From: Pezizomycotina sp. ARF18
Taxonomy: Eukaryota; Ascomycota
Length of the DNA: 64,000 bases
Reading direction: 5' to 3'
Assembly: GCA_002224055.1 (NCBI GenBank)
Contig: AZLU01000011.1
Location: forward strand, 211,501 to 275,500
The first letter of the stretch is position 1; every line of letters begins with the position of its first letter. Positions 48,225 through 61,701 of this stretch are shown here, in pieces. The position numbers and the translations under genes were made by a program. The notes beneath the pieces were generated by a model. It had not been told where the DNA came from, did no database searches, and saw only the letters and a list, made by a program, of their open reading frames with translations.

Positions 48225-48972
48225 TTAGAATAATTTATTTCCTGACAGACAGCTCACGAGCGTGTCTCTTGGAAGAAAGGTGCTGGTGGCGACGGTGGTG
48301 TTGATGAGAGCTGCCCGAACCCTCAATGATCTTCTCTTCAGCGCTAGAGAAGAGGTCGCGTCAGCAATGTCTTCGGTGACGCTCTCGAAAACCGTCTCAA
48401 TACCGCGGGCCTTAACGCGTCCACTCATCGGCTTGACGTTCTGCTGTAGTTGTTATTATTTCCGCCGATATTTCCCGGCGGGGAGTATTGGCAGACGAGG
48501 AGCATCTGGCCGCGGCACATACTCCATCCGCATCCAACCTTCGTCGTAGAAGCCCAGACGGCCTGAGTGAAATGGCCGGTGAACTTGCTAAATTCCGGAT
48601 TGTTGAAGTTGTAATATTTGACCTCGCCGATCCACTGGTTCCAGACCATGTTGAACAAATTAGCGTTGGTGTTGGCGGCAAGGTTCTCACCGTAGCCCTG
48701 GGTACGGGAATGGGTGAGGGGTTCGATGCGCAACCGTTGGCCAGTTCTGGGCGGAGCGCGCGATGGTGTTATCCCACACGAGGTGCTTGACGCCACAGGC
48801 GCTGCGGGCATTGTTGTGCGCAGTCAGGATAGATTTTGCGCAGTTGCGTCGGTATTAGCTGCGATGGTGACATCGGTCCGCGCTTGGAGCGCGCTAGGAA
48901 TAAAGTGTCGAGCGGTCCAGCCGAAACGGTGGAGGCAGCCAGGGCAAAGAGGGATACGATATCAAAACGCAT
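48225..48972 (-). CDS. Secreted CAP-domain (PR-1/SCP/Pry-like) protein
   Basis: Secreted CAP proteins of fungi bind sterols or lipids (Pry family), and some take part in host interaction. The ATG at 48972 starts a signal peptide (MRFDIVSLFALAASTVSAGP). After frame changes the CAP core is clear: GYGENLAANTNANLFNMVWN, QWIGEVKYYNFNNPEFSKFT, GHFTQAVWASTTKVGCGWSM and LLVCQYSPPGNIGG. These include GEN, the HFTQxVW signature, GCG and CQYxPPGN. The C-terminal extension after the NNNNY stretch either stops at about 48430 or continues in another frame (MSGRVKARGIETVFESVTED, then ATSSLALKRRSLR) to 48225. Several single-base losses sit between the signal peptide and the core, and one before the extension. 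Upstream sequence to about 49260 is C/T-rich leader. Confidence 0.8.
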
Positions 48973-49059
48973 TTTCGGGATAACTTGATGGAAGGATAGA
49001 GGATGTTCTAGAAGATGGAAACGCTCGCGATAAAGACCACTAGGACTCTTTTAGATCGA

Positions 49060-52000
49060 TCAACGAGGATGAGGAAGCAAAGAAGTAAGATGGGGACCAG
49101 TCCCGAACAGTCTTGACCGAGCAAGAGATGATAGTAAGGAGGTAAAGCGGTAACTGGACTTGCGATAGCTTGAGCAATTGTGCGATGAGGAGAAGCAAAA
49201 AGAACCGCAAGAGGGGTCGAAGTGGACCTTTAAGTAATTTCCCGTCCGGTTCTTCACAACGTGGGCCGGAGATACGCCTAGAAAGAAAGTTTATATGTGA
49301 AAGCTAATATATTACATGGGTTTTGTCTAAGTCAACGTCGCAATTACTTGGAAGCATATCCGACTTGGAAAGCCCCAGCGCAATGTCCCACCCACAAACC
49401 GTTCGTATTGTAAACTGGTAGTAATGCAGCCATTTCGGATCCAATATCTGGCAAGAGGGGGGACCAACGGCCAGCGACTGAACTTTAATCGAATATTCCC
49501 TCAAATATACTTTTGGTGCTCGGTACCGGAAGTACGATACCCTTCTATGCACTCACTTTGCTGCAGGTCAGCTTCCAAGAGTTTTTACCCACTGGTCAAG
49601 GTCCCACTAGGTATCTGCAGCGCGAAAATGATACGATAAAATCGTTGGAAGTAAACGAGGTACAAAGCAGGGGTTCATTATATACAAACAACGATCAGGG
49701 AAAACACAAGCGAGAGAGGGGTTTTCGTGCTTCGCGCCTTTGTTATAACAAGCCTTAGAGATGCCTTGTATAAGCATTATCGCACATGAGCTCGCGCCCT
49801 CGCAGATTTTGGTTGAACACGCCCCCGAGACCCACACACGTGTTCGCGACTGTGAGGCAAAAATGAGATTGACCGAGACGGCGACATATTCTTGAACGGA
49901 CCAATGCTGAGGTGCCGCTTCCCCGTGCCTTTTTACTGGCAGCCTCCTTCGTAAGCCTCTATTTGAAGCTTCGAATTCTCGGCCTCATTGAGGCGCACAC
50001 TGGCGTGGATGGAAAAAACGATGCGCTGTGACGGAAACCTTGTGTTGGCCAGACCCCCTCGGTGTGTTGCATGGAGTTTGCGATTGCCGACTTCTCAGAT
50101 CCAATTGGTGGAAAATCGCTCATCAAAAACAAGCTCGGAAGTTGAAAAGAAAAAAAAAGTTGGCGCAAACCGAACGACAAACAACGTTGAATCCATTCCA
50201 ACAGCGCGGAACCAGTTCATAATTATCAGGACTCTCTGAAGCCAGCATCATTGGCCAAATAGCTTGATCGAGATTCGAGAAGGGTTAAGCTAGGCAAGCG
50301 ACTGGGTATCTGCCACGTTCCCAGTTTTTCGAAAAAGATCAGACTCGAGCGCTCCAGATTTTCCAACTTTTCTTCTCGCTTCGTCGCGCAGACCAGATAT
50401 CCAGGGCAAGCCTCTAGTGAGGGGCAATGGCAAGAAGAGGGGGAGCCAACTAATCACAGTTCGAGCGCAAGTCCTTCTCGGTTATATACTGTCTCTGATC
50501 ATTGAACCGTTAAGGAACCAATTCGAATGATTAGCGATCAGATTAACCGTATCTCTGCGCAGGATTTCGAGACGTACCTTCGCGCTCATCCTGCAATTTG
50601 ACGAAACTCTCACATAACCCATTAAAACTGCGCACTATGCTCGGTTTTCCATCGAATCTTCTCAGTGGATCCGAATTCCCCGAACATTAGCGAGGGGCTG
50701 TTGTTCGACTAATGGAGTTGAGAACACGGTGGGATAGAAGGTCAGCTGAGCTTCCTATCCCGTATCTCTGCATCGACGCGTCGCGCATTGCTTTTGAGCG
50801 ATTTACGCCCCAATTCCCGTCGTCATAATACTACGCGATTGGGTCTACTGCCGATACTTGGATTTCGTTACGCTTGTCAGCTCGGTTGTTCAGCTTCATG
50901 CGATTTGGACGAAAGATATTATGGACTAATTAAAGTGCTTGGGAATAAGGTCGTAATTCTGCCGGTCTGTAAAAAAGTTCTAAATACAAGTATTGCTATA
51001 AGACGATCAACAAGAGCTACTTCAGAGGAATGTTTAACATACATCATAATTATCATGCATCTCTTGGTAGTAAACGGACGTCGGGCATCATGGAGGTATT
51101 CAGTGGATCCCAATTCGTTTAGTGAAACCTGTTCCAATAGTCCGGTGGATCTATACTCTCGAGACAAGTATCACGGGTGATAAAGACGTAAACATTACAT
51201 ATAACAGCTAAGCGCTCGCAAAGACCAGACACAAAGGTTTCGTTTTTGTATATTAGACAGGATTTCGACTATATAGTTGTGAGCTTTTGGGGACTGCCTA
51301 GCTTTCACTTGATGTCGCACTCAAGTGCAAGAAGAAAACGGCCTTCTTAAACATATGTATCTTAACTGATTTCCTTCTATTCCCCCTATCGCACATGTCA
51401 ATCTACTTGTTACGTCTCTAATTCCATAAATTTAGTCCTGCAATCGAACACATTTATATTTGATCTCCTAGAAATCTATTGCCATTATTCCAAATTTTCA
51501 AACTAAGAAACAACACTTGCAATTTTCAGACGTACTCCCTTATGCCACAGGATAGGATGATTCAAGAATATAAACCAGTTGAGGGCTTTTCTATGAATGG
51601 TGTGGCGAAGTTTAGGCATCATGATTCCAGATAGATGGTATTGGTATCCAGCTCCGAGCTTCATCAAAGTATTCCTTAATTTATGATAAACTTAGGGGTC
51701 ACGACCAGCTCTGCTCCTCTATAGGATAATAGCAGTCTAGTGACGTACCGCAGTCTGATTTGCGAAGAGTGATTGGTTTGATGCAGTTCCCCAAGAGTAC
51801 TCCCGGCACCATGACCGGAGATCAGAAACTTTCAATTTACTCATGTACTCTTGCCTGACTCTGCCGCCTTTCCTTTTCCGCCGAGTAATAACGGGCATTG
51901 GCTAGTACCAGCTACAGTAAAAAAGGATCCCCACACGCGCGCTGGTGTTTGATATTGCATGTCTCCTGTGGATGAGTAATCGCCTCTCTTGCTAGTAGAT

Positions 52001-54640
52001 TGATTATTTTTAGCAGTGTAGTAATGCCAAGCTGTTTATGCAAGATCCAACATTAGTCGGAATCCCCTCTCGTAACTACGACGCACCTATTTGATCAACA
52101 AGTAAGTTGTTCATGTATAAGTGGCTCACAGTACTTCATTGAGAATATATCACATATACTTGCATTAGACTCGATGCAGTCCTCAGGACGCAATATCAAC
52201 CGTCCATTGAATACGCAAATTTTAGACACTACTCTACTGACAGGCGCTAATCCTATGAGACCAGTGATACTAAAATTATTATCGTGCGTTTTGCATTATG
52301 TAGACTCTCATCTTCATAATACTTCTAGTGATGCTATGCGAGGCTGTGTCAATCTACGTATTACTGTTGAATGCTTGGCCCACTTCCTCGTTGGCCTTGT
52401 ATCATAATAACCCTTTTGTTTGCGTTTATCCTGCTAGCTATTGAGCATGCCAAAGAGGCATGACAAATCTATAGGCATCGAGGTGATGCTTGTATAGCTG
52501 AGAAGCAAGAACTTCAGCTGGAGATATCAAGTTCTCAGCTGGAGATGTTAAGAAGATTACGACGACAAGGCTCTGCGAGCCGTCGAGGCAGATTGCATAC
52601 ATTATATCAAGATTGTAGCATCGTCAGTTCATTATATATAGCATCGTGTATTCCCTCAGTTAGAATAGTCAGTTCTGTAGTCAAATCCACAAGTTCGATC
52701 CCATCCTACATTATTAGATATAGCATACATCTGCGCCAGCATATCCATTTTAAACGTGATTTGAACCCCTTCTCCAAAGACATCTGTTGACGCTTTTCAT
52801 GTTTCCGGGTTCTCATAGGTGATCCAGACCTCCGCTACATCCGCTAATTATCAAACCATCCCAAGCTTGCATCTGAAAGACCCCATACCTACCCAAATTG
52901 TATGACTTTCAAGCCGACACTCCGGATTGTTAAAGTTCACTCAATATTGGGCCCCAATGAAGGTTATAAAGGCTTTATCATATGAATCTCCGGAGCTCTT
53001 GCCTTCATAGCAGTACGGCGGGTTTGTTTGAAGCTTACTGGTCGTCAACACGATGCCTGTAGGCTAAAAGTTCATCCATAGAAGTGGCGTTTGTTCGCAG
53101 TGTACCAACGCCATTTCCCTGGTCTTGTGAAGATACTATCGATCTTATTCAGTTCCTGTATCAAGGCCCCTTTACAAATTGTATCGATAACTAAATCTCA
53201 TAATGGTTTATGTCAATAGTTTTAAACAAATATATCGCACTCTACATCTAATCAACGAGGCGACAGTTGCTACTGGATCTGAGCTTATGGTTTTCCAAGT
53301 TACTATCGCGGCGAAATTACGCACATCCGAAGCGGAACTCGGATTCTTATAGTAGGGTGAGCTAATCATACGAAGACTAACGTTTATCAGATTAGTTTAC
53401 GGACAGGTTTTAATAGGCTTGTATCCATTCTGAAGATCTCCTGCTTACCCTTCTTTGATAACATGACGCGTTAGCAAACAAGATATTTATGATCGGTAGT
53501 TTCCATGGATAGTCGTTGAGGTTAGAGTTGCCTGCTGTAGAAAGGAAGAAATTTCCAAATCAACAGGACAAACTACTGCGGTGTCGGGAATGATCGAAAA
53601 TGGCCTTACAGCTTAGCTTTATGCGTTTGCCTCCAATTATTTATTAGGTGATAATTGGTATCCACCAACGATTAGGGACACGGTTATGTCCATGCAAAAT
53701 TTTATCGTTTTCTCCGCACTTTCAGAGTTACCGCGAGAGCGCTTCAGACCAGTATTTCCGTTGAATAGGATTCGGAGCAGTTGCCCTTCTGATTAGCACT
53801 TCCCTAGGCTTTTATGTTACACTTTGTAGCTCATTGACTTTACACGCAATAGCTGGTTTCTGATCTAAGGGAGCTGCAAAACTGTTGGCTCAAACTCCGG
53901 TTAGCTTTATCCCTCCTGCCTTATAAACCGAATCCATTGAGAGAGCGAAACTTAATTCCGTCATAGCTTTGTCCTACGTTAGACTCATATATGTGGAATG
54001 CTTCTATTTAATGTGGTGCGTCGAGGGATATATGAGTCTGTGGAGCGAACCACTCGATTTCCCATTATGTCAAAAGAGCAGCGTTACTCAAATTGCAAAA
54101 GGACGCATGCAGAACTGTTTCTATCGTCATTTCAAACCCTTTATCTTTGTCAAAGTCCTCGCGTCTGTTCTCAGGACTGGAGGGCTTTACCGATTATATG
54201 TCCGTCCCTGACAACTCGAGGGACACAAAACTCCTCCTTAATAAAAAAATTATGTCCCATGAGAACGTGACATAGAAACCCGTGGGCTTCAAAAAAATCG
54301 TGGCCATGTAACTCATATTGCTGTGTCAATCCGGGCGGAGATGTCCGCTACTGGATTAGATCCAGCCTGAAGCTCTGCTCCGCGTTGCGGAACCGACCAA
54401 GACCAGGCGGCGGACGCAACGGTCTGCTTGAGGAGGATGTTGAGGGCATAGGGAATTTGACGGCTATGTCTTTGAGTCCTTTAGTCGTATATACTATGCT
54501 CTTTCCGCGAACACCATCATGTTATAAGCGGATTACGGTCATTCACTTGAAGTTCAACCTAAAAGCGAGCCTTCTCCATCGCAATCCCAAACGCTGCAGC
54601 TCGTACTTCCTGGCCATTCTGCTTCCAGACCCAGAAGACC
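49060..54640. other. Long gene-poor tract
   Basis: After the CAP leader, no gene is recognised. Open stretches at 50788-51180, 52174-52407 and 54385-54651 have no motifs that I can name. A short direct repeat (CAGCTGGAGAT) occurs at 52516 and 52535. The tract probably contains decayed repeats. Confidence 0.4.
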
Positions 54641-54695
54641 GATTCACGTAAAAAGCAGCGAGGCCATGGTTAATGGAGCTACTACGAGATGGTAG

Positions 54696-54805
54696 GTAGA
54701 AAAAAGAAGAAAAAAATTGTCAGTGTTGAAAATAAAATAACAAAAAAAAAATGACGAAAAATAAAAATAATGAATAAAAAAAAAAAAAGAAAGAGAAAAA
54801 GAGAG
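54696..54805. repeat. A/purine-rich low-complexity stretch
   Basis: Interrupted A runs with G and T (AAAAATAA and GAAAGAG types) over about 110 bp. Confidence 0.75.
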
Positions 54806-57800
54806 AGACGTTCCAGTTTTTGGAAGCACTAGTGATCACGCAAGGGAAATATAGACCGATGAAATAGTTAACGAATTCTCTCAAAAATCTGCAATAACCC
54901 TCACAGCCAGGTGGGTCGCAGGCTCAGGCTAGCTCGAGGGATACCCCCAGAGTACGAAATAGAGGCATGGTAGGTATGTCATGAACATGGACCTTCGAGC
55001 CTACTAAAACCTCAGCTACTTGGTCCACAGGACTTGCAATCATGAGGTGTTCGAGGTGGGTCAAACCTCAACATGAACGTCAATGGCCAGCGCCGTGTGA
55101 CGCACCGGACCGTACTGTACTTGCAACCTTTCGTAAGGCGCATTTTTGATTTCGGAATATATTGGACCGCTCCCGTGATAATCATATCCTCCTGCGCGCT
55201 CCTCACGCTGCGGACATATGTTCCGTCATACTAAACTTATCTTCAAGTTATAATACGAGGTCAATCCGGTCTACTCCGATGGCGATAACTCTTCGCTGAG
55301 TTCCTCTGAATTCTTCAGTTTTTCTAAATCCTACAGGCTTAGAACACGAGTTTTTGATGCCCAGATGACTCTTTCCCCTTCGATTAGCAGAAAAGGATCA
55401 TATTCAATTTCAGAAACGCAGACCGGAGCCGGTGATACCGAAAAGGACCTATTATATCATTATAGAGGCCGCACTCTTCGGTCCCTCAACTCGAAAGGTA
55501 AAGAAGAACCCTGCAACATTTTTCGTTTCGGTATTCTTAACACTGTTCTCGCCTCACGTTATAAGATCCTGACATATATTGTCCGAGAACAATCTGCATC
55601 AGCGGGCCACACGTCGCATCGACCTTCTCGAAGTTCCAACTTGAAAATTTGTGACCCGTCTCAATGTTCATACCCATATCACCCGAAGTACTATACTTCC
55701 GAGTCTCCAAGACCCCGGGACGTCCCACCGCAACCAGTAAAATAACTACCCTAAACATGCAGATCCGGAAGCAGCCGGGGAAGGCTAGTGAAGCTTCCAA
55801 GCTGTCGGTAGTTACACCTGTCAAAACAAGTTGCATATTATAGCTACCGTGTTGATGTCAGAACTTGAACCCTTTTTCGTGAAAAAAGATCCCTATGTTT
55901 TAAATTCGTTTTTGGTGCGGAAAACCAGAGCAGCGGAAGCTAAACCCTTCATCTGACAAATGTAGCTAGCTTTTCCGCGAGTCTAGCTTTTCTTGCGCGC
56001 CTTTCTCTCAGCGGCTCTATAGTAAACCTCACCGCACATGGCATCTAGAAGTTCTTGACTAACTACCACGTATAGGCACCTAGAAGCTTGTGACTAAGGG
56101 TCATCATTGTAACTGCAGCGCTATATCGAATCCAATTGGTCCTTATACACTATCACGATCACTGAGACTACATCCTAGTCCTTTCAAATACGAATTCACA
56201 ATATTTCTTGAATTACATTATACTTGCAGGAAAGCTTTCAGTTAATATATCAATCTTATATAGCTCATGATATATATAGCAGCTAAAATGTCAATTCATA
56301 ACGTCCCTGTCACAAAAAAAAAATTCAAGGCCCCCTTGCCAATTCACCGAATAAACAAGCAATTCTTTCGTCTCGTCATTCGTCATCGGAAGCTTGAGTC
56401 CCATCGTCAAAAAAAAAAAAAAGAAGAAAGAAAACAGTTCCTGGTCGCGGAATAACTTCCAGATCACGACCTTTTTCGCTTTCGATTCAGCGAACATTTA
56501 TAAAACTCGTGACGTCCGGTTCCCGGCGACCGGTCCCGCCACGTCTAGCACCCCCAATCCAGAATTGAGGAAAGAATTATTTTTTTTTTCTCACGAAGCA
56601 ACAAAAAGTTAGTTGTTAGTCCGCCACTTATAAAATGCATGCCACTTAAAATGATACGTCAAAGAAGTCCAAAAACGTTCAATAAGATCTTGCAATTCAT
56701 GATCAGACGAGGGAAAAGCAAAACAACCCGTCGGACTGAAAAAGAAACCACGATGTCAAGTCCCTCTTATGATCATACGAGAATCAATCAAAATCAATCA
56801 AAAAGAAAAAAATTTTCATCTTTACTTGTAAGTATTCGACTTTATTACGGAAAGAGGAAAAGAAAAGCTCAACTAACCTTTTAGACGAAACCGGCTGTTA
56901 AATGTCTTAAATAGGTAACTGTAAGGATGATCCCATCGGGGCACCGGGTCGTTCTCGCCAAAATACCTTAAAAAAGAAAAATTGTACAGTACATACTTGG
57001 TCTATATTTCTTCGCTGGTCCTTTTTAAAGATAAGTCTACTGACATAACTAACAGTAAAATAAGTAAAAGTAAATGCATAAAGAACCCTGCCGTACTTTT
57101 TCTAGGCGTGTTCTAGACAACGCCACTGGACAGTTCGAATTTTTGCTGTCCTAAAACGAAAGCTGCTTAAAGTTATAGGTAGACTGTTCAAAGTTAAGGT
57201 GGAGCTCTGCTGGCACCATTCCTCATGAGGTTAAGCTCGTATACGTAAGGCAATTTCTTCGTACACTTGGACTTTTATAAACTACAAGTCAAAGCTTCCC
57301 CCACTTTTCCTTTTTTTTTTTTTTTTTTTTTTTTGCTTTGCTGCAGGTCGCTATCTTGTTACTCCAATTTTGCTCTGGAATAGGACTAGGGTTTCAGGCA
57401 AAAAACGAGGAGGGTTCGTGTTGAAATTTCGAACATACAATAGGAGGCACACTAGTTTGACGTGTCTTGCATGACATGATGTACAAACGTTTATTCTCTT
57501 ATTAGCAAGAAAACAGCTAGAAGGCAATCAATCAAGCGAAAAAGAACCCACTAATAATAAAATGAAGTGTGGAGGAGAGGGGCGATGGTTAACTGGCTGG
57601 ATTTTCGTGCTAGCCCCTTATTTCTGTTGATTTTCTTGATTTTTTAGTGTAAATCATGTCCCTGTTCAAGATCCTTATCGTGAATTTTATGATGTTTTTG
57701 GTGTGTTACGGGGTTCTGACGCGTACAGCTACGAAAAGCTGTTAACAGCTTCCCAGTCACAGATCAAACTCAATATGTGAGCTATCTCTATTATAAGACG

Positions 57801-58457
57801 TCAGTTAATTGTATAACCAGGGTATTTTTTGAAACTAGCTAAATTTGCGATCTTTGTTTAAGTAGTTACCTAAAGAGAAGCCTGGTTGAGGCTTGAAGCT
57901 TGAAGCTTGGAGTGGGCAAAAACAAAACGTATTCCGGATTTGTAGCTAGATCTTACAACTCTATAAATACATAAGATAATTTTGGGACATATATCGAAAT
58001 TCGTCCAAAGTCGTGAAAAAGATCGAGTTACTACTCTATGCTAAGAAAAAAGACACTTTTTTTGGTCCTTAAAACGAAAGAATGATGAAAGAATGACTAC
58101 CTAAAGCTTTAAAAAAAACATCCCAGAATCCCAATGAAACGTAAATCATATCCAAGAAATAACGGAAAGAACAAATGCAAAATAGCGAGCAGTACCATGT
58201 ACTGTATGTAGGAGGATTTTAAGAGAGCGGGGAACAATTTCGTCAATAAACATTAAAAACTAGTTCGTGATCATGGCGGAAGACGATTCGACTGGATATT
58301 AGAAACTCATGACGGCCGTTAAGTGAGTCGAGAAAAAAAATTAATAAAGAATAGCAAAGGATATCTCCGCTTTTGTTACAAATTGCGCTTGTTGTGGTTC
58401 TATTTTCGGGCTCCTATTTAGTATGAGCATACGGGGAGGGCGGCGCGTCGTTAATTA
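54806..58457. other. Gene-poor tract with poly(T) run
   Basis: No gene recognised. A run of 24 T is at 57311-57334 and a three-unit CTTGAAGC repeat is near 57893-57913. The open frame at 55365-55745 shows no known motif. Confidence 0.4.
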
Positions 58458-59042
58458 CTATTCGAATGTCTTTTCGTACCAGACGCTGTTGACCGTATAG
58501 CCCATGTCTTCGAACATGGGCTCTGGGCGCTCGACTTCCAGGCTCTTCCAGCCCACCTTGTTGTAGAATCCTGTCGCTGCGAGATTGTCGACGAATACAT
58601 GCACGACGGCTTTCTCCATCTTGAGGTCTTCCCTCAATGCCTTCTCCCGGCGGCCATGAGGACCTTTCCGACACCCTTGCCGCGCATTTGGGACTGACGA
58701 ATATGTAATATACCTCGCCCACGTTGTCGCCGGATGTAGCAAGGTCCTTCGTGGCCTCGTCCCGCGGGCCGATTTCGATGAACCCGGCAATCTTGTCGTC
58801 GAACAGCGCGACCTTGAGCTGGTGGGATGGTGGCAGCTCTGCAAGGTGCTTCGTCCACCGAGGTATCTGGATCTCGGTCGTGTAGGGTCCGGTCGAATTG
58901 GGAGGGAAGATGGCCCGTAGGCGTGGAGCGCGGATTCTGCGAAGATCGCTGCGACTTCTTCCGCGTCGGATGGCTTGGAATCGCGAACGAGGATCGTGGA
59001 GATTCCCTCGCCGTCGGCGTCGTCGAAGGGACGGGAAGACAT
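58458..59042 (-). CDS. GNAT-family N-acetyltransferase
   Basis: Transfers an acetyl group from acetyl-CoA to an amine; the substrate is unknown. The ATG at 59042 (minus) starts MSSRPFDDADGEGISTILVR and DSKPSDAEEVAAIFAESALH. Shifting frames then give PRWTKHLAELPPSHQLKVAL, FDDKIAGFIEIGPRDE and DNVGEVYYIFVSPK. The acetyl-CoA pyrophosphate loop follows as MRGKGVGKVLMAAG (RxxGxG), then KMEKAVVHVFVDNLAATGFY and NKVGWKSLEVERPEPMFEDM, ending VNSVWYEKTFE with TAG at 58458-58460. A longer frame upstream of the ATG is leader. Single-base losses occur near 58900, 58680 and 58640. Size (about 195 codons) is normal for a one-domain GNAT, and no intron is evident. Confidence 0.82.
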   Translation of the reverse strand: MSSRPFDDADGEGISTILVRDSKPSDAEEVAAIFAESALHAYGPSSLPIRPDPTRPRSRYLGGRSTLQSCHHPTSSRSRCSTTRLPGSSKSARGTRPRRTLLHPATTWARYITYSSVPNARQGCRKGPHGRREKALREDLKMEKAVVHVFVDNLAATGFYNKVGWKSLEVERPEPMFEDMGYTVNSVWYEKTFE

Positions 59043-59169
59043 TCTAATTGCGATGGGGAGGGCATGAAGAGGGGATTTTAAGATTGGGGTTTTGCGGGAA
59101 GAGGTATCGTGGAGAAAAGTGAATAGATGCAGAAATAGCGCACCGAGGTATTGAAACTCGCTGAAAGGC

Positions 59170-59252
59170 GTGTGTGTGTGTCGCAAGTTTCTTTTTGTCG
59201 AGCGAGCAGGAAAAGGTAGCAGGTGTGTGTGTGGGCGTGTGTGTGTGTGTGG
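59170..59252. repeat. Interrupted (GT)n microsatellite in GNAT leader
   Basis: (GT)6-7 at 59170-59182 and two more GT blocks at 59222-59252, on the upstream side of the acetyltransferase gene. Confidence 0.85.
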
Positions 59253-61668
59253 TAACTTCCCCAAGGGCAAAGGTACGGTGCGAGAAGTGGAGAGAGAGGT
59301 GTGGGTGCCCCAATCGCTGCTGAGAATGCAATGCAAACAAGACCGATGCTGATCGAGTGGCCCGGAAATTTTTGTGAACGAGTTATAAAAAGTAGAAAAA
59401 GTGCTGAAGAGTACTCTTTTGGACCTTAGCTTTTTCTATATCTCTTTCAGTATAGCAATGGAGAAATCTCTATGCTCTTTCCTTTCTTAAAAAGTCGTCG
59501 TTCGATCTTTTTCCCAATGGTCCGAAAAAAGTTTGAAGCTAAGAGGTCAACCGGTCAGATTTAAAAGCATGAGATAGATCTGACCATCGTCGCTCTGATA
59601 GATGTGTATGAGCGATTTTTATAAGCAAAAAAATTTTCCCCCTTTGCCTCTCAAAAAGAAATTCAATTCTTTTTTCTGGATCTCCGATGTTTTTCGCTTT
59701 AGTTATTGCGTTGTCCGACCCTCGCCAACGCAATCCATGACAAAAAAAAAAATAAAATCAAAAATTAGTAAAATGCAAGAGCCCCCATGCAACGTGTTTG
59801 ACTGTACTTTTTTTTTTTTTTTTTTTGAAAAGGGAGTGCGGGGCTCAGAATCCGGCAGGAGCTAGGCAGTTCTCTGCCTCCTCAACTTCTCTCTCCCCTT
59901 TTTGCTTGCCTGCTTTGCTTTTGCTTCATTTTTTCTGCATGTGTATTTGGTCTTTTTTCCCCTTCTTCTCAAGCGAGGAAAGAAAGGAAAAAAAAAAAAA
60001 AAAACGAGCTCTGGTCTGAGCTCTTCGACGCCGGGGGTAAAAACCAGGCCAGCAAAGCTCTGGCAAACGACCCCGATTCGATGCACATTGCGCACTGATA
60101 GTTCCAAACCACGTGCAAAGCTCGCTTGTGAAAAACTCGCATTTTTAAATGTAAAATGACTGAGGGTGATCGACTGACTATTCTCAATGCCGCTCGCTCG
60201 AATCCCAACCCATGTCGAGAGCCGAGCCCAGATATTGTATGTCGACATTATGGCGTATTGCGCTAGGGGGATTGAATGGGACCTGTAGTGAACTTGGAAG
60301 CAGAATACCCTAGCAGGGTATTTCCTGGAGTTGCGTAGTTCCAGAAGAGACCGGTGTTTCGCCGTGGTCTTCACGCAGCAGAGCTCCCGCTCGAACCCGC
60401 CGAGATCCGTATATTCCTACGTATTCATCATAGTACGCCGGCAGAATTAGCCCACAACTGCAACCCCCCAATACGCATATACCAGAAATCGCAACTCCAG
60501 CCAAGGGTTGCCAAACATCACCACTTCGCACCCCCCATTGTTCAGAGTTCACATACCTTCCATGCAGGACGCAGGTGCCGAAACAGATGGAAGATTTTCG
60601 TGCATCTTGGGAAAAGTTAACCTTAAGCGGTCGTTTGTCTAATTATCGCACAGCTCCGCGATCACTTCTTTGTACCCCAGGCTGTTGAAAACACCGAGAT
60701 ATGCGCAAAACCCGAAGGTCAGCCAGTGCAGAAAGCTCTCCTGTTCCTACGTCTGCGGGAATACTCCTTGGGGAAATCGTAAGCTGAAGATAGAATGAAA
60801 TGCGGTCTATCGTCACGATAATGATAACAAAATCAAGATTCAGTCTGACCATGCATAGTAAATCAGCGAAGGGGTCAAAATTGTACTTAAGGCGTGTTCG
60901 TAAAAAGCGCTCGGCTTCTCGAACCCAAAGATAAATCGCATTATGTCTTTGAACTGTGAAGAGAAGCCTAAAACATAAATAATAATAAGAATGACAATTA
61001 AAAATCAAAAATTAAAATTAAAAAATCAAAATTGACAGGAGGCAAAAAGAAAAGTTAAGAAATGAGGAAATCTTGAGGTGAAAGCGGCAGCGAGCAACGA
61101 CAGAGGGTTGTCATTGTATACTTACTATTTGAATTATCATCCATACCCAAACGCTTCTCTACTATATGTGGCGGGCTTCGACTATAGTAAGAACGTGTCA
61201 ATCGATGTTCTTTCGTTCTCGTTGTCCCAAAATATCGTCAGTTCGTCTAGGACAAGGGTTGAAAGTAAAGCAGGTGAGGTTGACATGAACTCACCGCTTG
61301 AGCTGCAGAGATATCACGCGGGCATCAGAGCTCTGTTGAAAAGAGGTATTAGTAGGTATTCCCTACAGCTTTGTTGTGAACTTCGGTCGCGGAAGGACGC
61401 AAGTCAACCATGGTCGGAGAAACGACAGGAATGGTAGGTGTATAGGTACCTTGGGTTGACCGGAACGTTGCCCAACGATTGCTAAAGTTTGATGAGTGCA
61501 TTAGTAAATCCTCGGTGATTGGAGAGCTGCGGGAGATCTCATTGCAGCCATGTCACCGCCCAAAGGTAGTTGGACGCCATCCGTACAAGACTCTCTTGTG
61601 CGTCGTGTCATCGTATTCCGTCTTCTCATATGTCTCCCTCCATTGATAACATCCAGTTGTATCGCGAC

Positions 61669-61701
<33 letters not shown>

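Noticed and set aside
50788-51180. 130-codon plus-strand frame
   Set aside because: Composition is like the surrounding decayed tract and no domain is visible; the opposite strand is open too.
59862-60374. 170-codon minus-strand frame
   Set aside because: It includes a poly(Phe) stretch from an A run and has no motif; probably chance.
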